64,000 bases of DNA from NCBI RefSeq assembly GCF_024385525.1, contig NZ_JANFLU010000016.1:1-64000 (forward strand). The letters run 5' to 3'. The notes beneath the pieces are model-generated. The model worked only from the letters and a program-made list of their open reading frames with translations, made no database searches and was not told the origin of the DNA. Below, piece after piece: positions 1 to 8,446 of the stretch. Every line of letters begins with the position of its first letter. Positions within the stretch are counted from its first letter, which is position 1. The position numbers were made by a program, and so were the translations under genes. This DNA comes from Arthrobacter sp. zg-Y238. GTDB lineage: Bacteria > Actinomycetota > Actinomycetes > Actinomycetales > Micrococcaceae.

Positions 1-36
1 TTACGAACCCGACAAGAAACGACCGTATTCCCTGAG

Positions 37-102
37 CCGGGGGGAATCCACCCCCTGGACATGGGTTGTGGTGCGGCTGGCCGGTTTACCGGCCAGCCGC
101 AC
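37..102 (+). promoter_or_regulatory. Two hairpins upstream of tsf
   Basis: The first hairpin pairs 37-44 with 51-58 around a 6-nt loop, with one G-T wobble. The second pairs 71-84 with 89-102, a perfect 14-bp stem with loop TTTA. No T-run follows either, so they look like attenuating or RNA-processing structures rather than full terminators. In most bacteria rpsB lies just upstream of tsf. That gene is outside the window, so a role in tuning the rpsB/tsf ratio is inference. Confidence 0.5.
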
Positions 103-147
103 TGGCAGAACCGCACCAATACTTATTACGGGAGGACTGGAGTCCAA

Positions 148-987
148 ATGGCGAACTACACTGCTGCTGATATCAAGGCACTGCGCGAGCGCACCGGCGC
201 AGGCATGATGGATGTAAAGAAGGCTCTGGACGAGGCTAACGGCGATGCCGACAAGGCCATGGAGCTTATCCGCATCAAGGGCCTGAAGGGCGCGACCAAG
301 CGTGAAGGCCGTTCCACCGCTGAAGGCCTGGTTGCCGCCAAGGTCATCGACGGCACGGTTGGCGTCATGATCGAACTCAACTGCGAGACCGACTTCGTTG
401 CCAAGTCCCCGAAGTTCATCGAACTGGCGGACAAGGTCCTGGCCACGGCAGTTGAATCTGCTGCTGCCGACGCCGAAACCCTCCTCGCCTACAACGTCGA
501 CGGCAAGCCGCTGTCCGAGGTCGTAGTCGAAGAAGGCGCCATCCTGGGCGAGAAGGTTGTTGTCCGCCGCGTGGCACGCATCGAAGGCAAGACTGTCGAC
601 GCGTACCTGCACAAGACCTCCAAGGATCTTCCGGCGCAGGTCGGCGTGCTGTTCGCCGTTGACGGCGAAGGTGCAGAAGCCGCTACCGCCGCCCACGACG
701 TGGCCGTGCACACCGCTGCATACGCTCCGACCTACCTGACCCGCGACGAAGTTCCGGCTGAAACGGTTGAGAACGAACGCCGCATCGCTGACGAGACGGC
801 ACGCGCCGAGGGCAAGCCCGAGGGCGCACTGCCGAAGATCGTTGAAGGCCGCCTGACCGGTTTCTTCAAGGAAATCGTCCTGGTGGACCAGCCGTTCGCC
901 AAGGACGCCAAGAAGACCGTGGGCAAGGTTCTCGAAGAAGCCGGTGTTGCACCGGCCGGCTTCGCCCGCTTCCGTGTAGGCGCCTAA
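148..987 (+). CDS. tsf: Elongation factor Ts
   Basis: EF-Ts is the cytoplasmic guanine nucleotide exchange factor that regenerates EF-Tu-GTP during translation. The 279-aa product has the N-terminal UBA-like segment (ADIKALRERTGAGMMDVKKAL) and, near residue 80, the signature CETDFVAKSPKF. TDFV contacts the EF-Tu GTPase domain in this family. The ATG at 148 has GGAGG at 131-135. An in-frame ATG farther upstream lies in the hairpin region and would add a sequence unlike EF-Ts, so it was not used. Two hairpins precede the gene and a strong terminator follows it. Length and motifs are normal for the family. Confidence 0.97.
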   Translation: MANYTAADIKALRERTGAGMMDVKKALDEANGDADKAMELIRIKGLKGATKREGRSTAEGLVAAKVIDGTVGVMIELNCETDFVAKSPKFIELADKVLATAVESAAADAETLLAYNVDGKPLSEVVVEEGAILGEKVVVRRVARIEGKTVDAYLHKTSKDLPAQVGVLFAVDGEGAEAATAAHDVAVHTAAYAPTYLTRDEVPAETVENERRIADETARAEGKPEGALPKIVEGRLTGFFKEIVLVDQPFAKDAKKTVGKVLEEAGVAPAGFARFRVGA

Positions 988-1029
988 TTAGTTAGGTAAC
1001 AACGGTTTCGACGGAAACCTCATCATGAC

Positions 1030-1064
1030 AAAGGGGGTGGTCACCACGGGTGACCACCCCTTTT
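1030..1064 (+). terminator. Rho-independent terminator after tsf
   Basis: A 12-bp perfect stem (1034-1045 with 1049-1060, loop ACG) is extended by a G-T and three A-T pairs and ends in TTTT. It separates tsf from pyrH, so pyrH probably has its own promoter. Confidence 0.85.
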
Positions 1065-1125
1065 GCCTGTCCAGAACAGCTCACTAGTCTTAAAGCAGCA
1101 CCAGCACCTATGCCCGGGAGGCACA

Positions 1126-1857
1126 ATGGCCCACGTATTGAAAGAAACCGATTCCCCGCGACGACGCGTCCTGCTGAAGCTCTCGGGAGAGGTGTTCGGC
1201 GGCGGCAAGCTCGGTGTGGATCCGGATACCGTGCGGGCAGTGGCCAAGCAGATCGCTGCAACCGTCGGCGAGGTTGAGGTGGCTATCGTCGTCGGCGGCG
1301 GCAACTTTTTCCGCGGTGCGGAGCTGTCCACCAGCGGCATGGACCGCTCCCGTGCGGACTACATGGGCATGCTCGGCACCGTGATGAACTGCCTCGCGCT
1401 GCAGGACTTCCTGGAGCAGGCCGGCGTCGAAACCCGTGTCCAGAGCGCCATCACCATGGGACAGGTGGCCGAGGCCTACATTCCGCGGCGCGCCATTCGG
1501 CACCTGGAAAAGGGCCGTGTGGTCATCTTCGGTGCCGGCGCAGGCCTGCCGTACTTCTCCACTGACACGGTGGCCGCCCAGCGTGCGTTGGAAGTCCACG
1601 CCGACGAGGTGCTGATGGCCAAGAGCGGAGTGGACGGTGTCTACACTGCCGATCCGAACAAGGATTCCACCGCAGTACGGCTGGAGACCCTGACGTACGA
1701 CGACGCCCTGCGCCAGGACATCCGCGTTATGGACCAGACGGCCATGACCATGTGCAAGGACAATGACCTGAACATGGTTGTCTTCGGCATGGAGGGTGAA
1801 GGTAACGTAACCCGCGCCCTCCGCGGCGAGAAGATCGGCACCATCGTTTCCAACTAG
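1126..1857 (+). CDS. pyrH: UMP kinase
   Basis: PyrH phosphorylates UMP to UDP with ATP in pyrimidine nucleotide synthesis. The 243-aa protein belongs to the amino acid kinase fold. It shows the N-terminal phosphate-binding segment [12 protein letters not shown], the glycine-rich [10 protein letters not shown], and the nucleotide-binding loop [13 protein letters not shown] typical of bacterial UMP kinases. The ATG at 1126 has GGAGG at 1117-1121. The frame stays open upstream to 1063, but that part overlaps the tsf terminator and has no family similarity. The gene lies between tsf and frr, the usual actinobacterial order, but 396 bp of repeats separate it from frr. Confidence 0.97.
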   Translation: MAHVLKETDSPRRRVLLKLSGEVFGGGKLGVDPDTVRAVAKQIAATVGEVEVAIVVGGGNFFRGAELSTSGMDRSRADYMGMLGTVMNCLALQDFLEQAGVETRVQSAITMGQVAEAYIPRRAIRHLEKGRVVIFGAGAGLPYFSTDTVAAQRALEVHADEVLMAKSGVDGVYTADPNKDSTAVRLETLTYDDALRQDIRVMDQTAMTMCKDNDLNMVVFGMEGEGNVTRALRGEKIGTIVSN

Positions 1858-1869
1858 CGTTGGGCAGGT

Positions 1870-1966
1870 GGTCCCTGCGGGACCTGGAACGGCGGCAACG
1901 AAATCCCCTCGGCCGCAGGCGGCCTCCGGAATTTAAAGCCGCCTTCCTCCAGGTCCCTCCGGGACC
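1870..1966. repeat. Structured palindromic repeat A, copy 1
   Basis: The outer arms 1870-1887 and 1949-1966 pair at 16 of 18 positions, and each arm can also fold on itself (GGTCCC/GGGACC). The core 1891-1943 begins GGCGGCAACGAAATCCC and ends TTAAAGCCGCC. Inside it GGCGGC pairs with GCCGCC, AAATCC pairs with GGAATTT around a bulged A, and GCC-GCA-GGC caps the structure. A second copy lies at 27901-27971 with the same conserved ends but different, still complementary, stem sequences. It starts 12 bp after pyrH ends. It may be a structured RNA, a 3'-end element or a mobile palindrome; the sequence alone does not decide. Confidence 0.7.
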
Positions 1967-2034
1967 GGACTGCACGCGCACCGGAAACGGCCGGGCATTC
2001 CCGCTCCGCGGCCGGGGTCCGGACAGGGAGTGCG

Positions 2035-2181
2035 AGGCTCGGTGCAGGGAACCCGCACCCTTTTGCGCCGAAAGGGTTTCCCTACACCTCGCAGGCTCGG
2101 TGCAGGGAACCCGCACCCTTTTGCGCCGAAAGGTTTCCCCTACACCTCGCAGGCTCGGTGCAGGGAACCCGCACCCTTTTG
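2035..2181 (+). repeat. 58-bp tandem repeat, 2.5 copies
   Basis: Units start with AGGCTCGGTGCAGGGAACCC at 2035, 2093 and 2151, an exact 58-bp period. Units 1 and 2 differ only in the placement of single bases in a G/C run, and the third is cut short near 2181. Each copy holds a hairpin (GGTGC/GCACC with an inner GG/CC, one bulged A) followed by CCTTTT, which looks like a weak terminator. The array lies between pyrH and frr. Short frames through it encode repetitive peptides without start signals and were not called as genes. Confidence 0.85.
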
Positions 2182-2253
2182 GCTTAGGATGATATTAGAG
2201 TCCGGCCACTAAGCCGACAGCGCTTGGTGGACACTGTTTTATGAGGAGAGACC

Positions 2254-2811
2254 GTGATCGAAGACACCTTGAAAGAGGCCGCCGACAAGATGGACAAGGC
2301 GGTGGAAGTTGCTAAGGAGGACTTCGCCTCCGTCCGCACAGGCCGCGCCAACCCGGCACTGTTCAACCGGGTGCTGGTGGACTACTACGGTTCCCCGACG
2401 CAGCTGCAGCAGCTGGCATCCTTCGCCACTCCTGACGCCCGCACACTGCTCATCACCCCCTACGATGTCAGCGCCCTGCGTGCCATCGAACGGGCGCTGA
2501 GCGATTCCGAGGTCGGCGCCAACCCGTCCAACGACGGCAAGGTCATCCGGGTCATCATGCCGGAGCTGACGCAGGACCGCCGCAAGGAATACGTCAAGAT
2601 CGTCCGCGGCAAGGCTGAGGACGCAAAGGTTTCCGTCCGCAACATCCGCCGCAAGGCCAAGGACGGCATCGACCGCCTGGTCAAGGACAGCGAGGTGGGC
2701 GAGGACGACGGCGCTCGTGCCGAAAAGGATCTTGATGCACTGACGAAGGCGCACACGGATTCCATCGACGAGCTCCTCAAGCGCAAGGAAGCCGAGCTTC
2801 TCGAGGTCTGA
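2254..2811 (+). CDS. frr: Ribosome recycling factor
   Basis: RRF works with EF-G to split post-termination ribosomes. The 185-aa length is exactly typical. The sequence carries the family's hallmark segments: the [15 protein letters not shown]-type motif near residues 28-40, a middle domain around residues 40-100, and the basic helix [20 protein letters not shown]. The start is GTG at 2254 with GAGGAGA at 2243-2249. The stop codon shares one base with the cdsA start (TGATG), so the two genes are translationally coupled. A tandem repeat array precedes the gene. Confidence 0.97.
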   Translation: MIEDTLKEAADKMDKAVEVAKEDFASVRTGRANPALFNRVLVDYYGSPTQLQQLASFATPDARTLLITPYDVSALRAIERALSDSEVGANPSNDGKVIRVIMPELTQDRRKEYVKIVRGKAEDAKVSVRNIRRKAKDGIDRLVKDSEVGEDDGARAEKDLDALTKAHTDSIDELLKRKEAELLEV

Positions 2812-3779
2812 TGAGTGACGCCCAGCCTCCAACCCAGGCTGGCGGTTCACCGTCCGTCGAGACAGTTCCGGCAGCAGCAAAGGCCAAGGACATGAGCGCA
2901 GCTGATCCAGGACAGGTCGGCGGACGCGCCGCCCGGGGCCGGCGCACTGCCGAGAAACCCGTAAAGGTCTCGCGTGCGGGACGTAACCTGCCTGCTGCCA
3001 TCGCCGTCGGAGTGATCCTGCTCGGCTCACTGCTTAGCGGGCTGCTCTTTTTCCCGTTCGCCATCGTGATCATTGCAGTCGGTTTCGCTGCTGTCGGTGT
3101 CTGGGAAGTCAACCGTGCACTCGAAGTGCGCGGCATGAAAGTTCCGCAGGTGCCGGTGCTGGTCGGTTCCGTTGCGCTGCCGTTCGCGGCGTTCTTCGGC
3201 GGCACGGAAGCATTGGCGTTCGCGATGGTCGCCACGGCGGTGGCCATCCTCCTGTGGCGGAGCATCGACACCGCTGCCGAAGCGATCCAGAGCATTCTCG
3301 CGGGAATCTTCGTGGTTCTCTGGGTGCCGTTCCTGTTGAGCTTTGCGCTCTTGCTGCTGCGCGAGCCCGACGGGCAGGTCCGCGTTGCCGTGCTGCTCCT
3401 GCTCGTGGTCTCGAACGACACCTTCGGCTACCTCGTAGGTGCCTTCTTCGGCAAGCACCCGATGGCGCCCAAGATCAGCCCGAAGAAGTCGTGGGAAGGC
3501 TTTGCCGGCTCTGCCGTCGGCGCGGCCATCGTGGGCGTCGGCGCCGCAGTCCTGTTCCTGGACCAGCCCTGGTGGTTCGGCGTGGTGCTCGCTGTGGCGA
3601 CAGTTGCCGCGGCCACCGCGGGTGACTTCTCCGAGTCGATGGTCAAGCGGGAACTGGGTGTGAAGGATATGTCCAACCTCCTGCCGGGACACGGCGGAGT
3701 AATGGACCGGCTGGACTCCGTGGTCTTCGCCTCCCCGGTGGTGTTCCTGCTGTCGGTGCTGCTCTCAACGGCTTCCTAG
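2811..3779 (+). CDS. cdsA: Phosphatidate cytidylyltransferase (CDP-diacylglycerol synthase)
   Basis: CdsA is an integral membrane enzyme that makes CDP-diacylglycerol from phosphatidic acid and CTP, the precursor of the major phospholipids. The first ~65 residues are hydrophilic and rich in Ala, Pro and Arg. About eight hydrophobic segments follow. Near the C-terminus lies the CDS signature, reading SMVKRELGVKDMSN then LLPGHGGVMDRLDS, with the metal-binding GHGG-DR-D residues intact. The ATG overlaps the frr stop by one base. The frr-cdsA pairing is common in actinobacteria. Confidence 0.95.
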   Translation: MSDAQPPTQAGGSPSVETVPAAAKAKDMSAADPGQVGGRAARGRRTAEKPVKVSRAGRNLPAAIAVGVILLGSLLSGLLFFPFAIVIIAVGFAAVGVWEVNRALEVRGMKVPQVPVLVGSVALPFAAFFGGTEALAFAMVATAVAILLWRSIDTAAEAIQSILAGIFVVLWVPFLLSFALLLLREPDGQVRVAVLLLLVVSNDTFGYLVGAFFGKHPMAPKISPKKSWEGFAGSAVGAAIVGVGAAVLFLDQPWWFGVVLAVATVAAATAGDFSESMVKRELGVKDMSNLLPGHGGVMDRLDSVVFASPVVFLLSVLLSTAS

Positions 3780-3844
3780 CAGGAGCAACCGTAACGGTCC
3801 GGCAACGGACGGTGTGCCGGATCACGTCCGAGGCACTGGCATCG

Positions 3845-3850
3845 TAAGAT
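3845..3850 (+). promoter_or_regulatory. Possible -10 box for the DivIVA-type gene
   Basis: TAAGAT fits the actinobacterial TANNNT -10 pattern and would start transcription near 3857, about 95 nt before the gene. No clear -35 is seen. The 173-bp space between cdsA and the next gene holds nothing else recognisable. Confidence 0.35.
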
Positions 3851-3952
3851 GTTTCAGAGTTTTCAGACGATGCCCGGCAGGAGCCCTGTAGGGCCAACCG
3901 GTTCCAGCGGCAATCACTGCGCGGGGAAAAACCACAGAGGAACAATTTATTC

Positions 3953-4531
3953 ATGGACGATGTGCGGCAGGCCAGTGCCCCTTTCGAACGCGTGGGACGA
4001 CGGGACTACGGCTACAACATCCGCCAGGTCGATGAGTTCCTGACCAAGGCCAGGAACTACTACAACTCGGATTCCACCTCGGCTAATCCGGTGACCAGTG
4101 CGGACGTCCGGTCCATGGCCTTCGACCCGGCGAAGGGCGGTTACGAACCGCAGGCAGTGGACGCCGCACTGGACCGGCTGGAGGACGTTTTCGCCCAGCG
4201 GGAACGGGACCGCCTGATCGCCGACCGCGGCGAAGAAGCCTGGCTGCTGCAGATCGGGCGGATGTCCGCGGTCCTGAGGGCACGCCTGCACCGCAAGCCG
4301 GGGGAGCGGTTCCGCCGTCCCGGCAAGAAACGCGTCACCAGCTACAACGTCGAGGATGTTGACGCGCTGTGCAACGAACTGCTCGGATACTTCGAACATG
4401 ACCGGCCCCTCAGCGTGGACGTGGTGCGCCGCGCCGTCTTCCGTGAGGCCAAGGGCGAGCAGGGCTACGAGGAAAGCCAGGTGGATGCCTTCCTCGACCG
4501 CGTGGTCGAACTGATGGCGTCCATCGACTAG
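3953..4531 (+). CDS. DivIVA-domain protein with three short repeats
   Basis: The 192-aa soluble protein carries three copies of a short DivIVA-like motif with aromatic and Val-Asp residues before a helix: residues 16-30 (YGYNIRQVDEFLTKAR), about 60-80 (GYEPQAVDAALDRLEDVF) and the C-terminus (GYEESQVDAFLDRVVEL). A fourth, weaker one (SYNVEDVDALCNELLGYF) lies between. DivIVA-family proteins recruit cell-wall and division factors to curved membranes. This one lacks the long coiled coil of Wag31, so a scaffold role is inference. The ATG at 3953 has AGAGG 12 nt upstream. It ends 6 bp from the convergent symporter gene. Confidence 0.75.
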   Translation: MDDVRQASAPFERVGRRDYGYNIRQVDEFLTKARNYYNSDSTSANPVTSADVRSMAFDPAKGGYEPQAVDAALDRLEDVFAQRERDRLIADRGEEAWLLQIGRMSAVLRARLHRKPGERFRRPGKKRVTSYNVEDVDALCNELLGYFEHDRPLSVDVVRRAVFREAKGEQGYEESQVDAFLDRVVELMASID

Positions 4532-4537
4532 GCAGGC

Positions 4538-6064
4538 CTAGCGCGCCCCTGTGCCGGTTCCCGGACGGGGCCGGTCCAGAGGTTCCGGCGTGTGCAGCTG
4601 CGCCATGAACTTCGCCGCCCCGTGCGGCGCTGATCCGGCGGTCAGCCGGGACACGACCACCATCACGGCAAACGCTGCGGGAACCGTCCAGGCTGCGGGC
4701 TGTTCAATCCAGGCGGGAATGCCGGCACCTGCCCGCGGCAGGATGGCCGCGGCAGCCATTGCCCCGCCGCACAGCAGCCCGCCGGTCAACATCCCGGCTC
4801 CGGCTCCGGCGGCCGTCAACCGCCGCCACCAGATTCCCAGCACCAACAGCGGACACAGGGTGGACGCGGTGAACGCGAACACCATTCCAATGCTCCCGGC
4901 CAGGGCGGAGGATTCGGTGAGCAGGGCAACGGCCAGCGGTACGACGGCGGCCAGCACCGCGGAGACGCGGAACCCGGACACACTCCCGCGGAAGAATTCC
5001 TGGCTGATCACGCCCGCCAACGAGACCGTCAATCCGCTGCTGGTGGAAAGGAAGGCCGCGAAGGCGCCGGCCGTTACCAGCGCCGCCAAGAGATCCCCGG
5101 AGACGCCGTCGAACACCCGGCCCGGAAGTAGCAGCACCATCGAGTCTGCTGCTCCGCCGCCGGCCAGGTCCGGAGCATAGATCCTGCCCAGCACCCCGTA
5201 AGTGATCGGAAAGATGTAGAACAGGGACAGCAGGCCCAGGACAATCAGCGTGGTCCGCCGGGCCGAAGGTCCGTCGGGGTTGGTATAGAAGCGGACCAGC
5301 ACGTGCGGCAGGCCCAGCGTGCCGCAGAGCAGCGCGATGCTCAGCGAAATGTTGCGGTACAGCGGGGCATGGGTCTCCGGATTCAGTGCCTCCGCCAGGA
5401 GCTGGGTGCCGCCGTCACCGGGCGGGCCGTCACCCGCGAGGCGGAAGAGGATAAACAGCACCGGTACGGCTATCGCCACCAGCTTCAGCCAGTACTGGAA
5501 AGCCTGGACAAAGGTGATCGAACGCATCCCTCCGGTGACCACGCTCAGGCAGACGACGCCGGTCACCACCAGGCAGCCGAGCCATGCAGGCAGCCCGGTG
5601 GTGATGCGCATGGTGAGGGCAGCGCCGTGCAGCTGGGGGACGATGTAGAGCCAGCCGATGGCGATCACCAACAGGCTGGTCAGGCGCCGCACCGGAAGGG
5701 ATTCCAACCGGGCGGAGGCGAAGTCCGGAACGGTGTAGGCACCGGACCGGCGCAGCGGAGCCGCCACGAAGAGCAGGAGCATCAGGTAGCCGCCGGTATA
5801 GCCGATGGGGAACCAGAGCGCGTCCACGCCGGAGGCGACAATCAGTCCGGCCACGCCCAGGAAACTCGCCGCGGAGAGGTATTCGCCTCCAATCGCCGAG
5901 GCGTTCCACCAGGGTTTCACCGTCCGGGAGGCCACGTAGAAGTCACTCGTGGTCCGCGAGACCCGCAGCCCGTAGAAACCGATCAGCAGAGTCGCTGCGG
6001 ACACCAATGCCAGTGCCGTGTAGCCGATGCCCGGGCTCATGCCCGCGGCTACATCCCAGTCCAC
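4538..6064 (-). CDS. Solute:sodium symporter, ActP/MctC-like
   Basis: The 508-aa membrane protein has about 13 hydrophobic segments. Near residue 60 it carries the SSF-family segment NASAIGGEYLSAASFLG, which matches the second symporter of this window (AGDYLSAASFLGIVG). Family members such as E. coli ActP and Corynebacterium MctC import acetate, pyruvate or propionate with sodium; the exact substrate here is not readable. The GTG start lies 3 bp after the stop of the upstream small membrane protein. It is the last gene of a four-gene unit with a histidine kinase and a LytTR regulator, which suggests substrate-induced expression. Confidence 0.85.
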   Translation of the reverse strand: MDWDVAAGMSPGIGYTALALVSAATLLIGFYGLRVSRTTSDFYVASRTVKPWWNASAIGGEYLSAASFLGVAGLIVASGVDALWFPIGYTGGYLMLLLFVAAPLRRSGAYTVPDFASARLESLPVRRLTSLLVIAIGWLYIVPQLHGAALTMRITTGLPAWLGCLVVTGVVCLSVVTGGMRSITFVQAFQYWLKLVAIAVPVLFILFRLAGDGPPGDGGTQLLAEALNPETHAPLYRNISLSIALLCGTLGLPHVLVRFYTNPDGPSARRTTLIVLGLLSLFYIFPITYGVLGRIYAPDLAGGGAADSMVLLLPGRVFDGVSGDLLAALVTAGAFAAFLSTSSGLTVSLAGVISQEFFRGSVSGFRVSAVLAAVVPLAVALLTESSALAGSIGMVFAFTASTLCPLLVLGIWWRRLTAAGAGAGMLTGGLLCGGAMAAAAILPRAGAGIPAWIEQPAAWTVPAAFAVMVVVSRLTAGSAPHGAAKFMAQLHTPEPLDRPRPGTGTGAR

Positions 6065-6067
6065 CGG

Positions 6068-6454
6068 CTACCGCCCGTCCACCAGGTCGCGGTAGCGGGT
6101 TTCGTTCCGCTGGGCACTGAGCACGTAAAGCAGTCCACAGCCGATCACCAGCGGGTAGACTCCGACGCCGAGCAGGATCCACGGCGCGGGCACCCCGAGG
6201 ATCGACAGCTCGGCTATCACCGGCAGAAAGGCCAGCAGCACCGGCACGCTGAGCAGGATCAGCAGGAATCCGCCGCCCACCACCAGCGCCAGCCGGAGCT
6301 GGCTGCGGATCAGCGAGCCGATGATCAACTCGCCCACCTCGGACTGTTCGTCCAGTTCGCGCGAGACGGGGAACGGTGCTGCCCCCGTGCCGGGAGCGGT
6401 CACCCGGACCCGCTGGGGGACCGGGGCCGAACCGGGCATGGCGTCCCCGCTCAC
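6068..6454 (-). CDS. Small two-TM membrane protein, probable symporter partner
   Basis: The 128-aa protein has a ~45-residue Pro/Ala-rich hydrophilic N-terminus and two hydrophobic stretches (about 53-78 and 87-110), then a charged tail. The arrangement recalls the small DUF485 or DUF4212 proteins encoded next to SSF symporters (yjcH-actP in E. coli), but the sequence does not clearly match the DUF485 protein at 8644, so family membership is not claimed. GTG start, overlapping the response regulator stop by four bases (GTGA). Its position directly before the symporter suggests a role in its assembly or activity. Confidence 0.7.
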   Translation of the reverse strand: MSGDAMPGSAPVPQRVRVTAPGTGAAPFPVSRELDEQSEVGELIIGSLIRSQLRLALVVGGGFLLILLSVPVLLAFLPVIAELSILGVPAPWILLGVGVYPLVIGCGLLYVLSAQRNETRYRDLVDGR

Positions 6455-7191
6455 GGCGTGGGCCGAACCCGGCCGGCGTCAAGCGTGTTGCGCACGGCAG
6501 GCAGATGCCGGCGGCTGACCGGAAGGTCCACCTCGCCCAGCTGCACGCTTGCCCGACCTCCGCTCAGCCGCACCTGGCGGATATGGTTCCGGGACACCAG
6601 ATAGGACCGGTGGATGCGGACAAACCCGGCGCCTGCCCACTGCTCTTCCAGATCCGCGAGGGGGACCCGGATCAGGTAGCTGGCCTCGGCCGTATGCAGC
6701 CGGGCATAGTCGCCCTGCGCCTGGACATAGCGGATGTCGCCGCGCGGGATGATCCTCGTCGTCGCGCCCTGGACCACGGTGACGACGTCGGCGTCCTCCG
6801 TCTCGGTATCGGCTGCGAGTTCGCAGATCCGGCGCACCGACTCGGACAAGCGCTCCGGCCGCACCGGCTTCAGCAGGTAGTCCAGGGCAGCAAGGTCAAA
6901 GGCCCGCAGCGCCTGGTCCTCGTCCGCGGTCACGAAGACGACGGCGGGCGGGCGCTGCCTGCGGCTCAGGGCCTTGGCGATCTCCAGCCCGGAGAGAGCC
7001 GGCATGTGGATGTCGAGGAAGACGGCGTCGACGTCGCGGGCCTCGATCTCCTGCAGCGCCTGGGCGCCGCTGGAGGCCCGGTACACCGTACCGATTCGGG
7101 CATCCTGTCCCAGGAGATAGGCGAGTTCCTCGACAGCGGGGGCTTCGTCGTCGGCAACTACGACGGTGAGCGGCCGGAGGGGTTTGCGCAT
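6451..7191 (-). CDS. LytTR-family response regulator
   Basis: The 246-aa protein has an N-terminal receiver domain (about 8-125) with acidic residues VVADDE, phospho-acceptor Asp60 in AVFLDIHMP, and the conserved Lys in YLLKPV. A C-terminal LytTR DNA-binding domain (about 145-240) contains YVQAQGDYARLHT and FVRIHRSYLVSRNHI. The ATG at 7191 was chosen because the longer alternative would run into the kinase gene; the ribosome site is weak, consistent with coupling. Its likely targets are the AlgR-like repeats at 8447-8503. LytTR systems are known to control pyruvate transport (BtsSR and YpdAB in E. coli, LytST in Bacillus), which fits the neighbouring symporters. Confidence 0.93.
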   Translation of the reverse strand: MRKPLRPLTVVVADDEAPAVEELAYLLGQDARIGTVYRASSGAQALQEIEARDVDAVFLDIHMPALSGLEIAKALSRRQRPPAVVFVTADEDQALRAFDLAALDYLLKPVRPERLSESVRRICELAADTETEDADVVTVVQGATTRIIPRGDIRYVQAQGDYARLHTAEASYLIRVPLADLEEQWAGAGFVRIHRSYLVSRNHIRQVRLSGGRASVQLGEVDLPVSRRHLPAVRNTLDAGRVRPTP

Positions 7192-7201
7192 GGACAACAG
7201 A

Positions 7202-8413
7202 TTACGCGTTCGTCGGGCGGTTCTCCGGCTGCGACTTGGGCACACGCATGGTGATCAGGGTCCCGGCGCCGGGAGCAGTGTCAATCACGAGGCCGTGGCT
7301 GTCGCCGTACACCTGCCGCAGCCGCACATCGACGTTGCGCAGGCCCACGTGGTCCCCGTCCGCATGCCCGGCCAACACGGAGCGCAGGTACTCGGGGTCC
7401 ATTCCCACCCCGTTGTCCTCGATGGTGATCACCGCGTCCGCTCCGGCGTCGACGGCTGCAATGCTGATCCGCCCCTGTCCGTCCTTGGCTTCCAGGCCGT
7501 GGCGGACGGAGTTCTCCACCAGCGGCTGCAGGGACAGGAAGGGGATGACGGTTCCCAGCACTTCCGGGGCGATCTGCAGGGCCACCTTGAGCCGTTCACC
7601 GAAGCGCGCACTTTCGAGCAGCAGATACCGGTCCACGGATTCCAGTTCCTGGGCGATGGTGGTGAAGTTGCCGTGCCGGCGGAAGGAATACCGGGTGAAA
7701 TCGGCGAACTCGACCACCAGCTCCCGGGCGCGGGCCGGATCCGTATTGATGTAGGAAGCGATGGCGTTCAGGGAGTTGTAGATGAAGTGCGGACTGATCT
7801 GCGCGCGAAGCGCCCGCACTTCGGCCTCCATCAACTGCGCCCGTGAGGCGTCCAGTTCCGCCAGCTCCACCTGTGTGGCGAGCCAGGCTGCCACTTCATT
7901 GGCTGCCCGGACCAGCCCGGCCCGGACCGCCGGTGCGAACACCGCCACCGTGCCCACCGTCTGGCCGTTGACCGGAAGCGGGGAGACCAGCAGTTCGCAG
8001 CCACTGTCCTGCAGGCCCAAGGCCCGCAGTGCTGCACCCCGGAAGATCCGCGTGCGGCCCGATTCCAGGACCAGTGCGGCGGCGGATAACAGCCGCTGGC
8101 GCCGGAAGGGCGTGTCGTTCACGGAACCGTCCCATGCGAGTACCGCTGAGGCGTCGGTGATCACCAGGGTGTCGCAGTCCAGCAGGTCGCGCAGGTGCCG
8201 GCTGGCCTTGCGGGCCCCGGCCGGGGTCAGGCCCGCACGAAGATGAGCCGAGGCGAGCGACGCCGTATGCAGGGTCGCGTAGGTGGCCTGCTCGGCGTCG
8301 GACCCGAGGTCCCGCTGCGAGCGGCTGAGGCGGAAGCCAAGCGCGCCCACGGCCGCGATGGTCAGGACGGCGACGGCGCAGACCAGGGCTATATCGACGG
8401 CGGGACTGAGCAT
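7202..8413 (-). CDS. LytS-type sensor histidine kinase
   Basis: The 403-aa kinase has one N-terminal membrane helix (about residues 8-29), a GAF-like sensor region (about 45-180), then the LytS-type phosphorylation segment with His209 in ISPHFIYNSLNAI. A C-terminal ATPase domain shows an N-box PLVENSVRHGLE and a G-box IEDNGVGMD. The GAF-like region next to the membrane suggests sensing of a small cytoplasmic metabolite. ATG start at 8413. It is first in the operon kinase - regulator - small membrane protein - symporter and diverges from a second symporter module. Confidence 0.93.
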   Translation of the reverse strand: MLSPAVDIALVCAVAVLTIAAVGALGFRLSRSQRDLGSDAEQATYATLHTASLASAHLRAGLTPAGARKASRHLRDLLDCDTLVITDASAVLAWDGSVNDTPFRRQRLLSAAALVLESGRTRIFRGAALRALGLQDSGCELLVSPLPVNGQTVGTVAVFAPAVRAGLVRAANEVAAWLATQVELAELDASRAQLMEAEVRALRAQISPHFIYNSLNAIASYINTDPARARELVVEFADFTRYSFRRHGNFTTIAQELESVDRYLLLESARFGERLKVALQIAPEVLGTVIPFLSLQPLVENSVRHGLEAKDGQGRISIAAVDAGADAVITIEDNGVGMDPEYLRSVLAGHADGDHVGLRNVDVRLRQVYGDSHGLVIDTAPGAGTLITMRVPKSQPENRPTNA

Positions 8414-8446
8414 GCACCAACCCTAGCGGCCCGGCGGTCGTCCCGG

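Noticed and set aside
2035-2181. The 58-bp array as a CRISPR.
   Set aside because: Units are contiguous with no unique spacers between short repeats, and no cas genes are present.
2030-2212. Short frames through the 58-bp repeats encoding TRTLLRRK-like peptides.
   Set aside because: The peptides only reflect the repeat, the frame has no ribosome site, and hairpins explain the DNA better.
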